The notes under the pieces are model-generated. The model was not told the DNA's origin. It saw nothing but the letters and a program-made list of their open reading frames with translations, and searched no databases. 64,000 nt of DNA from Alphaproteobacteria bacterium. GTDB taxonomy: Bacteria; Pseudomonadota; Alphaproteobacteria; DSM-16000; Inquilinaceae. Position 1 is the first letter of the stretch, and every line of letters starts with the position of its first letter. Positions 1 through 8,875 of the stretch are shown here, piece by piece. The DNA lies in NCBI GenBank assembly GCA_028277405.1, contig JANQGH010000059.1:62001-126000 (forward strand), in the 5' to 3' direction. A program made the translations under genes and the position numbers.

Positions 1-161
1 GTGCGCGAAATCCTGCCGACATCGTTCGGTTGATGTCTCTGGTTGGTGTGAAGGCGAACAAGAAAGCAAGAAAGGAACGGCCCCGCCAGCGGACCCTCTT
101 GCCGAACGGCGGCGGGACGCCATGATGAGGACCGACTGCAGGGCCGATAGGGAGTGCCGGT

Positions 162-491
162 ATGGTCTATCGAATCGACGCTGAGACGGATCGGACCTAT
201 ATCGAGGAATTCCGCGTCGCGCCTATCGCGCCGCACTCGCCCGGATTGCAGCGCGTGCTCAACATCATGCGGCTGTGGCGCGGCGGCGATCAGTTCATCC
301 TGATCGCGCGCGAGGAATTCGCCGATTACGTCATCGGGCGCATGCCGCCCGATCGCGCCCAACCGATCGTCATCGAGACCGACCTGTCGTTTTCCACCCG
401 CGAGGAAGCGGAATGGGAGCTGTTCCGCCGCCGCTGGCGGCAGCATACCGGCGAGGATATCAACCAGCCGTTCCGCGACGAGGTTTCGTAA
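162..491 (+). CDS. N,N-dimethylformamidase small (alpha) subunit-like protein
   Basis: This 109-residue protein lies one base upstream of a dimethylformamidase large-subunit gene. It resembles the small subunit DmfA1 of Paracoccus: SPGLQRV near residue 27 matches SPYLQRV of DmfA1, and the later blocks (a Gln/Phe-rich strand, then DLSFSTREEAEWELFRRR) follow the same order. In the known enzyme the small subunit packs against the large subunit and has no catalytic residues of its own. The protein is somewhat shorter than the roughly 130-residue Paracoccus subunit, mainly at the N terminus. A GGGAG ribosome binding site lies seven bases before the ATG. The call rests on remembered family similarity plus gene order. 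If wrong, it is a hypothetical partner of the large subunit. Confidence 0.72.
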   Translation: MVYRIDAETDRTYIEEFRVAPIAPHSPGLQRVLNIMRLWRGGDQFILIAREEFADYVIGRMPPDRAQPIVIETDLSFSTREEAEWELFRRRWRQHTGEDINQPFRDEVS

Positions 492-492
492 G

Positions 493-2766
493 ATGCTGAA
501 GATCACCGGCTATCCGGACCGGTACAGCGCCCGAGCCGGCGAGCAGATCGACTTCAAGGTTTCGCTTGAGGAGGGCGAGACGTTCCAGGCACGCCTTGTG
601 CGCGTCGTGCATGGCGACTGTAATCCCGACGGGCCGGGTCTGAAGTTCGATCACGTGCCCAGCAACGCCGATGGACACCATCCCGGCGCGCCGCAGCGCA
701 TTGATGCTGGCAGCTATCTGGTTGCCCCCGCCGTGCCGGCGCTGGCGGCGCCGTTCACATTCTACGCGATGGTCTGGCCGACGTTGGTGCGGCGCGACGA
801 TCAGACGATCATCGCCCAATGGGACCCTGTCGCGCAGGCCGGCTGGCATATCGGTCTGGCGGCCGGCGGTTTCGTTTCGGTGACGTTGGGCGGCGCCCAG
901 GGCCCGGCGACGGCGCGCGCGCCCAAACCGATGCTGGAGCGGCACTGGTATGCGCTCTGCGTCGCCGTCGATCCCGTGGCCGGAACGGTCAGGATCGCCC
1001 AGCGGCCGATCACGCCCTACGCGCTGACCGACGATGACTTCGACGTCGATTTCGACCTGGTGCCGACCGCGCCCGCCGAGCCGGTCTCCGGCGTGTCGAT
1101 CGCCGGCTGTGCGATGGCGGACGGTTCGGTCGACCGGCATTTCGACGGCAAGATCGACCGGCCGATCGTGCTGGCAGGGCTGCATGCGCCGACAACGCAC
1201 GACCGGCTGCTGAACCCGCCCGCCGATCCGACGCTTGCCGCGCAAACGATCGCGCATTGGGATTTCAGCCGGCAGGTCGAAACCCGCCAGGCGGTTGATA
1301 TTGGCCCCTATGGCCGCCACGGGCAGCTCGAAAACCTGCCGACCCGGGCGATGAAGGGCTGGAACTGGGACGGTTCCTGCCATGACTGGCGGCAGAAGCC
1401 CGAGCACTATGGCGCGATCCATTTCCATTCCGACGATGTCTATGACGCCAATTGGCGGACGTCCGTGACGCTTCTACTGCCGGACGACCTGCCATCGGGC
1501 GCTTATGCGCTGCATGTGTCCTGCGGCGACAGCGATGTCGACGCCACCCGCGAGCACTACATCTCCTTCTTCGTCGTTCCGCCGAGGAACGCGCCCAAAG
1601 GCAGCCGGCCAAGGCTTGCCTTTCTGGCGCCGACCTGTTCCTACATCGCCTACGCCAACCACGCCGAACATATCACCGCGCGCGGCGTTGAGATGCTGAT
1701 GAACCGGATGGTGCATTTCGGCCATGCCGACCTTTACATGTACGATCATCCCGAACTGGGCGGTTCGCTCTACGACACCCATGCCGACGGGTCCGGCGTC
1801 GCCTTTTCCTCCCGGCTGCGGCCGGTGCTGAACTTTTCGGCCCGCTATCATTCCTGGCTCGGCGGGCATGGCTCGGCGCTTTATCAGTACAATGCCGATA
1901 CCCAGCTTTTCGACTGGCTGGCCGAGAAGGGCTTTGCCTATGACGTGATTACCGACGAGGACTTGCATGCTGATGGCCTGGGCGCGATCGAGAACTACGA
2001 CGTCATCCTGACCGGCACCCATCCGGAGTATCATTCCACCGCGATGTGGGATGCCATGAAGGCCTGGATCGATCGCGGCGGGCGGCTGATGTATATGGGC
2101 GGCAATGGCTGGTACTGGAGGGTCGCCTTTTCCGAGCACTGGCCGGGCGCGATGGAACTGCGCCGCGCGGAGGATGGCATCCGGCCGTGGATTGCCGAGC
2201 CGGGCGAGTACTTTCATGCCTTCGGCGGCGAATATGGCGGGTTGTGGCGGCGCATCGGCCGGGCACCGAACGTGATGGCCGGTGTCGGATTCATCGCACA
2301 GGGCTTCGATTTCTCGTCCTATTTCCGGCGCGCGCCCGATGCCGACAATCCGCGCGCGGCCTTCATCTTCGATGGCGTCGATGACGATATCATCGGCGAT
2401 TTCGGCCTGGTTGGCGGGGGCGCCGCGGGCATCGAACTCGATTGCATCACGCCGGAACTGGGCTCGCCACCCCATATCCTGCGTCTTGCTTCTTCAGAGG
2501 GGCATTCGGCGATGATGATGCTGGTCAATGAGGAGTTCGGCCCCGTGCCGCCCAATCTCGGCGGCGATCAGAACGACCGGGTCCGCGCGGACATGGTCTT
2601 CTGGGAGACGCTGGCGGGAGGTGCCGTGTTTGCGACCTCGTCGATCGCCTGGTGCGGATCGCTGTCGCACAACGGCTATGACAACAACGTGTCGCAGATC
2701 ACTGAGAACGTGCTGAGACGGTTTCTGGACCCCGAGCCGTTTCCGGTCGTCGAGGTGACGCCATGA
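493..2766 (+). CDS. N,N-dimethylformamidase large (beta) subunit-like amide hydrolase
   Basis: This 757-residue protein matches the Paracoccus dimethylformamidase large subunit (about 762 residues) end to end. That enzyme hydrolyses N-substituted formamides to formate and an amine, using a mononuclear iron. The iron ligands are all present: Tyr387 in YIAYAN, Tyr427 in LYDTH, and Glu512 in the HPEY motif with neighbouring His510. The N-terminal half has a concanavalin-like lectin fold region (AHWDFS), and the C-terminal half contains VGGGAAGIELD. There is no signal peptide, so it is cytoplasmic. It is transcribed after the small subunit and overlaps the M20 gene by four bases. Fold and metal site are confident; the natural substrate is not. 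The operon context suggests an N-acyl or N-substituted amide rather than the solvent DMF. Confidence 0.9.
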   Translation: MLKITGYPDRYSARAGEQIDFKVSLEEGETFQARLVRVVHGDCNPDGPGLKFDHVPSNADGHHPGAPQRIDAGSYLVAPAVPALAAPFTFYAMVWPTLVRRDDQTIIAQWDPVAQAGWHIGLAAGGFVSVTLGGAQGPATARAPKPMLERHWYALCVAVDPVAGTVRIAQRPITPYALTDDDFDVDFDLVPTAPAEPVSGVSIAGCAMADGSVDRHFDGKIDRPIVLAGLHAPTTHDRLLNPPADPTLAAQTIAHWDFSRQVETRQAVDIGPYGRHGQLENLPTRAMKGWNWDGSCHDWRQKPEHYGAIHFHSDDVYDANWRTSVTLLLPDDLPSGAYALHVSCGDSDVDATREHYISFFVVPPRNAPKGSRPRLAFLAPTCSYIAYANHAEHITARGVEMLMNRMVHFGHADLYMYDHPELGGSLYDTHADGSGVAFSSRLRPVLNFSARYHSWLGGHGSALYQYNADTQLFDWLAEKGFAYDVITDEDLHADGLGAIENYDVILTGTHPEYHSTAMWDAMKAWIDRGGRLMYMGGNGWYWRVAFSEHWPGAMELRRAEDGIRPWIAEPGEYFHAFGGEYGGLWRRIGRAPNVMAGVGFIAQGFDFSSYFRRAPDADNPRAAFIFDGVDDDIIGDFGLVGGGAAGIELDCITPELGSPPHILRLASSEGHSAMMMLVNEEFGPVPPNLGGDQNDRVRADMVFWETLAGGAVFATSSIAWCGSLSHNGYDNNVSQITENVLRRFLDPEPFPVVEVTP

Positions 2767-3926
2767 GCCATTCGGGCATTACGGACGAAGCGGCGCGCGC
2801 GCTGCTGGCGATCATCGTCGCCACGCCCTCGGTCAACCCCGCATTCCGTGGCGCCGACGATCCGGCCGACCATTTCGGCGAGGACAAGCTGGCGCGGGCG
2901 CTGGCCGGGTGGCTTGAGGCGGCGGGTTTGCCCGCGATGCTGGACGAGGTGTCGCCGGGCCGTCCCAATCTGATCACCGGTGTCCAGGGCACCGGCGGAA
3001 AACGCATGATCTGGGAATGCCATCTCGACACGGTGCAGGTGACAGGCATGGCCGCGCCGTTCGACCCGGTGTTACGTGACGGCAGGCTGTACGGGCGCGG
3101 GGCGGTGGACGATGGCGGCTGCATCGCCGCCTTCCTGCTTGCGTTGCGGGCGCTCGGCCAAGACCCGCCCGCTTGCTCGGTCGATGTGGTCGCCGCCATG
3201 GACGAGGAATTCGCCTACAAGGGCGTGTTGCATCATCTGGACCGGAACGAGGTCTATGACCTGGCCATCGCCGGAGAACCGACCGATTTACGCGTCGTGC
3301 GGGCCTGCAAGGGCTGCGTGCGTTGGGTCGTCACGCTGGGCGGCCGCGCCGCACATACCTCCAAGCCCGATGAAGGGCTGAACGCGATCGATGCCGCCCG
3401 CGCGCTGCTGGCCGCCTATGACGATGAGATGGCGCGGCGCACCCGGTCCCATCCCCTGCTGGGTCCGGCAACACTGGTCTGCACGGGTATCGAGGCGGGC
3501 CAGGGGCCCAACACCGTACCGTCGGTCTGCAAGGTCCGGTTCGATTATCGCTATCTGCCGCATGAGACCGGCGCGGCCGTCCACGCCGATTTCGCGGCGA
3601 TCGCACGGTCCTTGGCCAAAACCATGCCGGGCCTGACGGTCGATGTCGGCGCGCCCTTTGTCGACAGTTCGGCGATGGATGTGCCCGAGACCGAGCCGAT
3701 CGTCACACAGATGGGCGCGGTCTGTGCCAGCCACGGCATCGATCCGGTGCCGATCGGCGTGCCGTTCGGATCGGACGCGACCAAGCTGTTCAACAATGGC
3801 GGGATCCCGTCCATCGTGTTCGGCCCGGGTTCGATCGAACAGGCGCATGCGCTCGACGAACATGTCGAAATCGGCCAGGTGACAAAGGCGGCGCGGATGC
3901 TGGTCGATTTGGCGCGGGGTCTTTAG
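2763..3926 (+). CDS. M20 family metallopeptidase / N-deacylase (ArgE/DapE-like)
   Basis: This 387-residue protein belongs to the zinc-dependent M20 family of amidohydrolases, which cleave N-acyl amino acids or small peptides. Visible motifs: His87 and Asp89 in CHLDTV (first metal ligand and its support), bridging Asp116 in GRGAVDDGG, the catalytic Glu148-Glu149 pair in MDEEFAY, and a late dimerisation region. A C-terminal FGPGSIEQAHALDEH segment supplies the last metal-binding His. Its ATG overlaps the stop of the dimethylformamidase gene (ATGA), so the two are translationally coupled and probably act on successive amide bonds of one compound. It has no signal peptide. ArgE, DapE and carboxypeptidase-G2 types cannot be separated by eye. 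Confidence 0.85.
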   Translation: MSHSGITDEAARALLAIIVATPSVNPAFRGADDPADHFGEDKLARALAGWLEAAGLPAMLDEVSPGRPNLITGVQGTGGKRMIWECHLDTVQVTGMAAPFDPVLRDGRLYGRGAVDDGGCIAAFLLALRALGQDPPACSVDVVAAMDEEFAYKGVLHHLDRNEVYDLAIAGEPTDLRVVRACKGCVRWVVTLGGRAAHTSKPDEGLNAIDAARALLAAYDDEMARRTRSHPLLGPATLVCTGIEAGQGPNTVPSVCKVRFDYRYLPHETGAAVHADFAAIARSLAKTMPGLTVDVGAPFVDSSAMDVPETEPIVTQMGAVCASHGIDPVPIGVPFGSDATKLFNNGGIPSIVFGPGSIEQAHALDEHVEIGQVTKAARMLVDLARGL

Positions 3927-3948
3927 GGCGCAGGGTCTTTAGGTAACC

Positions 3949-4962
3949 TCAGTCGATCGCCACGACATCGACCGGCTGGCCGGTCTCGATCGATGCGAGG
4001 ATCGCGTCATTGACCGCGACATTGCGCAGCGCGTCGCGCGTCGGCACGACGAAGTCCAGATCGTCGCGGACGGCCTCCACGAAATGGCGCTGTTCCTCAT
4101 AAAGATCGCCCATGATGCGGCCGTTGACGGTCGGCCAATGCAGCGCGTCGGGCAGCGACCAGCCACTGCCGGTCAAGACGCGCAGCCCCTGATCGCGGAC
4201 ATCGAGATCGATGATCCCGTCGCTGCCGATGATTTCGGTGCGCGCCCAGATGCCGGTCGGGATGCCCTCGGGCAGCGTCCAGCCGAAATGCAGTTGGCCG
4301 ACCATGCCGCCCGTCATCTCGCAGGTGGTGAAGTAGGCGTCTTCGGACTGGACGCCCTTGGACGGCATCAGCTTCGACACGCCGCGTGAATACACGCGTG
4401 TGATCCGTTCGCCGCTGATCCATTGCAGCGCGTCGACATCGTGGATGCCGAGGTAAAAGCAGACCGAAGAGCCACCGTTCATGCGAACACCAAGGTCGGC
4501 GTTGGTCAGCCGGCCCGACGAGCCGTGCAGCACGGTGCCGATACCGCCCTCCGCGACGGTCCGGGCGGCCTCGCAATAGCGCGGATCGAACCGCAGGATC
4601 TGTCCGACCATCAGCCGCCCGCCGTCCGTTTCGGCATCGGCCATGGCGCGCGCATCGGCAAAGGTGTGCGCCATCGGTTTTTCGACGAGCACGTGTTTGC
4701 CCGCCTCCAGCAGCCGCACGGTCACGTCGCGATGCAACCGGTCCGGCAGCACGACGATATAGGCGTCGGCGGCGTCGGCCTTCAGTGCCGCATCGACATC
4801 GCGATAATGGACCGCACCGAAATCCGATGCCGTGCTAGCGCCCAGTTTGGCGTCCATGTCGACAATCGCCGTCAGGTCGGCGGTTTCCAGCCCGCGGGCC
4901 GATTGGGCATGGAACTGGCCCATAAATCCAGCGCCCACGATGGCAAGCCTGATCCGCTGCAT
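3949..4962 (-). CDS. Gfo/Idh/MocA family NAD(P)-dependent oxidoreductase
   Basis: This 337-residue dehydrogenase has a Rossmann N terminus with AIVGAGFMGQFHA near residue 7, and the family's catalytic-lysine motif EKPMAHT around residue 94. The family oxidises hydroxyls of sugars, inositols and sugar phosphates with NAD(P). A GGGGAC ribosome binding site precedes the ATG. It is transcribed away from the sugar-binding-protein gene at 5376 and shares an AT-rich intergenic region with it, so both probably answer to the same regulator. A second family member lies at 9976-11052. Two such enzymes in one region often perform an oxidation and re-reduction (epimerisation or deoxy-sugar) pair. The substrate is unknown. 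Confidence 0.87.
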   Translation of the reverse strand: MQRIRLAIVGAGFMGQFHAQSARGLETADLTAIVDMDAKLGASTASDFGAVHYRDVDAALKADAADAYIVVLPDRLHRDVTVRLLEAGKHVLVEKPMAHTFADARAMADAETDGGRLMVGQILRFDPRYCEAARTVAEGGIGTVLHGSSGRLTNADLGVRMNGGSSVCFYLGIHDVDALQWISGERITRVYSRGVSKLMPSKGVQSEDAYFTTCEMTGGMVGQLHFGWTLPEGIPTGIWARTEIIGSDGIIDLDVRDQGLRVLTGSGWSLPDALHWPTVNGRIMGDLYEEQRHFVEAVRDDLDFVVPTRDALRNVAVNDAILASIETGQPVDVVAID

Positions 4963-5375
4963 GATGGTCCCCTGCTGTCCGAAATGCTCCAGATCTCACT
5001 CTACAACGAACAAAAACAAACGCAAGTGAAGGCGCCATTGTGGGCCGTGCGCGCTTCGCCTACCGACCTGTGGCGTTTACGGCGTTATCCGTCAGTTTCG
5101 AGGTGGATTTAGCGCATCAAATATCTGGACTTAAATGGTAAATCTTGCGGGGAGGCGTGATTGGACGGGCTTTTGCTCGATGACGGATCGCACCCGGTCA
5201 TGACCGCTGCAGGTCAAGTTTGCGCTTGACTCAGCATGGCCCCTGACGGTTAATCAAACAAAATAAAACGCAAAACGAACACGCGGCGCGCCAAGGCCGG
5301 CAGGCGTACGCCCGAGGCAACGACTGTCGCGACGAACGACCATCGCAACGAACACATGACCACAGCAGGGGGAGT
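4963..5375. promoter_or_regulatory. Divergent control region with repeated AAACGCAA / ACGAACA motifs
   Basis: This gene-free 413-base region separates the divergent dehydrogenase and binding-protein genes. Two A-rich sites, at 5001-5026 and 5255-5283, each contain both AAACGCAA and ACGAACA, in opposite order. Such repeated CGAA-containing elements resemble DeoR-family operators. A possible sigma-70 promoter reading right is TTGACT (5226-5231) with TAATCA (5251-5256), but its spacing of 19 is poor. Two DeoR genes lie downstream. No RNA gene or open reading frame is evident. Confidence 0.4.
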
Positions 5376-6773
5376 ATGATGACCAAGACACGTGGGGGAT
5401 TTTCGCGAGGTTTTACCCGCCGGAGCTTCATGGCGACCGGCTCGGCGGCCTTGCTCGGTTCGACGGCGCTCGGATCGGGGCTGTTCAGCGGCGGCCTCGC
5501 TTACGCGCAGGACTTCGATCTGATGGCGACGTCGGGCGAACCCGTCTATTTCCGCGGTTGGCAGTTCCGCACCGACGTGGTGCAGAGCAATGTCGATGCC
5601 TACAACGAGCGGATGAACGGCAACGTCGATTACGCGACGGTCACCGGCGACTATCCCTCGCTCATGGAAACGACGCTGATCGCCAATGGCGATCTCGACG
5701 TGCTTTATGCCAATCCGTCGAGCGCGGTGCGCTATATGGGCGGTGGCTGGGTGATGCCGGCGGCCGAGTTGCCCAACGGCCAGGAAATCGCCGATTCGAT
5801 GTACGACAATATCCGCGAGGCGTGGTCGGTGAACGGCCAGCTTCTCGGGCTGAGCTATTTTGTGTCCGTGCGCGGCACGCTGCTTGCCAACCTTCAGCGG
5901 CTGGACGAGGCGGGCTTTGGCGACAACCCGTTGCCGACGACCTGGGACCAGCTTTACGAGACAATCTACGCGCTGCACGAAGCGGGCGTGGAGACGCCCT
6001 TTCTGCCGCACTGGTTCGCCGAATGGTTCGGCATCAGCTGGGGCTTCCTCTTCGAGGTGATGAACCGCGGCGGCCAGGTCGCGGACGCCGAAACCCATCA
6101 GCCGATGATGACGGTGGACGGCCCCGCCGGCGCAACGCTCGAAGCCTGGAAGCGGCTGTGGAACTCCGGTCTCGTGCCTGAGGAAGTGTTGTCCTACAAC
6201 GAAGCGGCTTACATCGATGCCTTCCGCTCGGGCCGCTACGTGTTCAGCCCGCAGCAGATCTACGATATCAAGACGTTCAACGATCCCGCCCAATCGGCCG
6301 ATGTCGCGGGGCACATCAGCCTGCTGCCGGGCACGGAGCAGAGCTGGGGCCTGATCGACTCGGCGATGTATCTGATGACCAGCCGCGATCGGCCCGACGC
6401 GCTGACCGACGACGTCATGCGGTTTACCTCCTGGTACGGGTACAAGGACGAAAACGGCGATTTCGCCGTGGCCAATCGCTGGCTTGAGGAGAACATGCTG
6501 TTCTCGGCCTATCGTCCGGTGATGGAGAGCGACGCGGCGCGCGAAGCGATCCAGAGTTCCGTGGCGCGGCCCGAGGACTACGACACTGTGCTCGAGGTTT
6601 ATGCCAGGACGCCCTATCCGAAAGGCGTCTGGAACGTGGTCTGGTCGGAAGAGTTCAATGTCTGGCTACGCGAGAAGCTTTTCTCCTTCCTGCAGGACGA
6701 CCTGCCGGTGGCCGAGGTGATCGAGGAGGCCAATGCCGAGATCACGCGTCTGAACGAACGGTACGGCATCTGA
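5376..6773 (+). CDS. ABC transporter family-1 (sugar) substrate-binding protein, Tat-exported
   Basis: This 465-residue periplasmic binding protein belongs to an importer for a sugar or polyol, with permeases and ATPase following at 6912-9976. The N terminus is a twin-arginine signal: FTRRSFM at residues 13-19, a Gly/Ala/Leu-rich stretch, and a likely cleavage at AYA-QD near residue 44. The mature protein is therefore predicted to be exported folded by the Tat system. The body (TSWYGYK, WNVVWSEEFN) is typical of family-1 extracellular sugar-binding proteins. Two ATG codons lie side by side (5376 and 5379) behind a GGGGGA site; either could be used. A strong hairpin follows seven bases after the stop. 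Confidence 0.88.
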   Translation: MMTKTRGGFSRGFTRRSFMATGSAALLGSTALGSGLFSGGLAYAQDFDLMATSGEPVYFRGWQFRTDVVQSNVDAYNERMNGNVDYATVTGDYPSLMETTLIANGDLDVLYANPSSAVRYMGGGWVMPAAELPNGQEIADSMYDNIREAWSVNGQLLGLSYFVSVRGTLLANLQRLDEAGFGDNPLPTTWDQLYETIYALHEAGVETPFLPHWFAEWFGISWGFLFEVMNRGGQVADAETHQPMMTVDGPAGATLEAWKRLWNSGLVPEEVLSYNEAAYIDAFRSGRYVFSPQQIYDIKTFNDPAQSADVAGHISLLPGTEQSWGLIDSAMYLMTSRDRPDALTDDVMRFTSWYGYKDENGDFAVANRWLEENMLFSAYRPVMESDAAREAIQSSVARPEDYDTVLEVYARTPYPKGVWNVVWSEEFNVWLREKLFSFLQDDLPVAEVIEEANAEITRLNERYGI

Positions 6774-6780
6774 TAGGCGC

Positions 6781-6811
6781 AAGGGTCGCGGGCCTGACGC
6801 CCGCGGCCCTT
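6781..6811 (+). promoter_or_regulatory. Intercistronic hairpin between binding-protein and permease genes
   Basis: An inverted repeat of 13 bases per arm (AAGGGTCGCGGGC and GCCCGCGGCCCTT, one G-U pair) encloses the loop CTGAC. It has no run of T after it, so it is more likely a 3'-end stabiliser or partial attenuator of the binding-protein message than a full terminator. Equivalent hairpins follow the other three binding-protein genes in the window. Confidence 0.7.
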
Positions 6812-6911
6812 GGTGCAATGGCTTCGGCCGGGATTGCCCGGCCTGTTCTGACGCCCCATCATGGGCGTTCACCGTGGCCTGCCCTCGGCCAAGCAAGGAT
6901 CCCATATCGCT

Positions 6912-7850
6912 ATGGCCCGTCTCGCCAGTCCCGACACGGAAACGGCGGCTAAAACCCCCGCAACCAGGCGGCGCGGCGAGTTGAGCAACCTGCAGTTCGC
7001 TCTGGTCGTCACGGTGCCGGTGCTGGTGTTCCTTGTTCTTGTTATCGCCTATCCGCTGGGCTACGCGCTCAATCTGTCGTTCCACGACATTCGCTTCTTC
7101 GGCGGCTATTCGGCGACCTGGGTCGGGCTTGAGAACTATGCCGACGTGCTGTCGGATGAGCGGTTCTGGAACGGCTTCCTGCTGACCGTCCGCTTCACGG
7201 TCGAAACCGTGCTGTTGACGCTCGGCATCGGCATGGCGCTGGCGCTGGTGGTGCGTGACCTGCCGCCGCGCTGGCGCTGGCTGCGCGCGCTGATCATTCT
7301 GCCCTGGGCCGTCTCGCCCTACGGCGCCGGCATCTTCTTCGCCTATCTGGGCCGCGGCCAGACCGGTGTCGGCACGGCGCTTGCCAACGCGCTCGGATTC
7401 GACACCTCGATCAACTTCATTACCCAAGACCTGGTGGTCGAGTTTCTGGCGCTGGGCGCGGCGTGGAACATGGCGCCGCTCGTCGCTTTTTTCCTTCTGG
7501 CCAATATGCTGACAACGCCGCCAAGGCTGTATGACTTGGCCAAACTCGATCGGATGTCGCGGTTTGAGACGTTTCTCTACGTGACGCTGCCGCCGCTGCG
7601 CTTCACGCTGTTCGTCTTCACCTGCATCATAACCGTCCTGTCCATCAAGACGTTCGACTACATCTTCACCGCCACCCAGGGCGGGCCGGGCAGCGCGTCT
7701 TCCGTGCTGACCTATGTGCTTTACAGGACGAGCTTCCAGAACCTCGATCTTGGCTACGGCGCGGCGATGTCGTTTTACCTGCTGGCCCTGATCCTGATTT
7801 CGACCGGCATCATCTTCTTTACCTGGGGTCGGCGGGAGGCACGCCGATGA
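6912..7850 (+). CDS. ABC sugar transporter permease, MalF/UgpA type
   Basis: This is the first membrane subunit of the importer, about 312 residues from the ATG chosen here. An in-frame ATG at 6861 would add 17 residues of low-complexity sequence with no family resemblance. Hydrophobic segments are seen from FALVVTVPVLVFLVLVIAY onward, about six in all. The cytoplasmic EAA-like loop, DLAKLDRMSRFETFLYVTLP, which docks on the ATPase, lies in the second half. Its stop overlaps the next permease start by four bases. It would pair with the 7847 gene product in the inner membrane. Confidence 0.87.
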   Translation: MARLASPDTETAAKTPATRRRGELSNLQFALVVTVPVLVFLVLVIAYPLGYALNLSFHDIRFFGGYSATWVGLENYADVLSDERFWNGFLLTVRFTVETVLLTLGIGMALALVVRDLPPRWRWLRALIILPWAVSPYGAGIFFAYLGRGQTGVGTALANALGFDTSINFITQDLVVEFLALGAAWNMAPLVAFFLLANMLTTPPRLYDLAKLDRMSRFETFLYVTLPPLRFTLFVFTCIITVLSIKTFDYIFTATQGGPGSASSVLTYVLYRTSFQNLDLGYGAAMSFYLLALILISTGIIFFTWGRREARR

Positions 7851-8701
7851 CCCGGTCGCGGATCACGATCTGGCTCGTGCTGGCGATCGCCGTCGCGCTG
7901 ATCTGGACCTTCCTGCCGATGTACTGGACGGTCAAGTTCGCCTTCATGACCAAACCGGAAATCTCGCGGTTTCCGCCGCTTCTGTTCCCGCCCGATCCCA
8001 ATCTGGCGTCGTTTTTCAACATTTTCGGCAGTGACTACACACTGGCCGATGGCACCGTCGTCCCGGCGTCCGGTCAGGCCCGGCAGATCATTCTGGGATT
8101 GCGCAACAGCCTGATTGTGTCGGTGGTCGTGACGGCGGTAACGATCTTCGTCGTCACGCCTCTGTCGTATGTTTTCGCGCGCATGGAATTCCCCGCCAAA
8201 GGCAAGCTTCTGGCGGCCGTGCTCCTGTCGGTGTCGCTGCCGCCGGTCTCGACGCTGATTCCGTTCTATGTCCTTTATGTCCAGCTCGACCTCGTCGGCA
8301 CGCTTTTCGGCCTGATCATCATTACGCTGACGATCACCATCCCGATCGTTGCCTGGGTCATGATCGGCTTCTTCCGCAACATGCCGCCCATCGAGCAGCT
8401 GGGGCGGATCGACGGTTTCTCCCGGCTCTACATCTTCACCCGCATCATGGTGCCGATGGCACGAAGCGGGATCATGGTCGCGTCGGTGATCGCGTTTCTG
8501 TTTGCCTGGAACGAATACGTCTACGCCCAGGTTCTGGTAACGGGATCGACCGCGGTCACGCTGCCGGCGGCGATGTCGGGCTTTCTGTTTCAGGCGCCCG
8601 AACCGGGGCATCTGGCCGCAAGCATATTCCTGAGCGTGCTGCCGCCGTTCGTGATTGCGTTCTTCCTGCAGAAGCACATCGCGGAAATGAACTTCGTCTA
8701 G
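7847..8701 (+). CDS. ABC sugar transporter permease, MalG/UgpE type
   Basis: This 284-residue second membrane subunit begins with a transmembrane helix followed by YWTVKFAFMT, the usual MalG-type N terminus. A long periplasmic insertion follows, then four or five more hydrophobic segments. The EAA loop is QLGRIDGFSRLYIFTRIMVP, ending in the family's IPL/VPM-type proline. The start overlaps the MalF-type gene (ATGA) and has GGGAGG upstream, so the pair is translationally coupled. Between this stop and the ATPase start is a 174-base gap in which nothing was recognised. Confidence 0.87.
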   Translation: MTRSRITIWLVLAIAVALIWTFLPMYWTVKFAFMTKPEISRFPPLLFPPDPNLASFFNIFGSDYTLADGTVVPASGQARQIILGLRNSLIVSVVVTAVTIFVVTPLSYVFARMEFPAKGKLLAAVLLSVSLPPVSTLIPFYVLYVQLDLVGTLFGLIIITLTITIPIVAWVMIGFFRNMPPIEQLGRIDGFSRLYIFTRIMVPMARSGIMVASVIAFLFAWNEYVYAQVLVTGSTAVTLPAAMSGFLFQAPEPGHLAASIFLSVLPPFVIAFFLQKHIAEMNFV

Positions 8702-8875
8702 GTCATACAGTCATAAACCCGATGGATTTGATATGAGACGATTTGGTTCGATACCGGCGCCACTCTTGACCGGGCCACCAGCCCGTTCCGCAAGCGGCTT
8801 GGTGCACCGTCCCGCCATTTCCGCCGCGAAATGCACCGCGTTCATGCGTCTGTGACCTAAGCCTGCGAGGATCGA

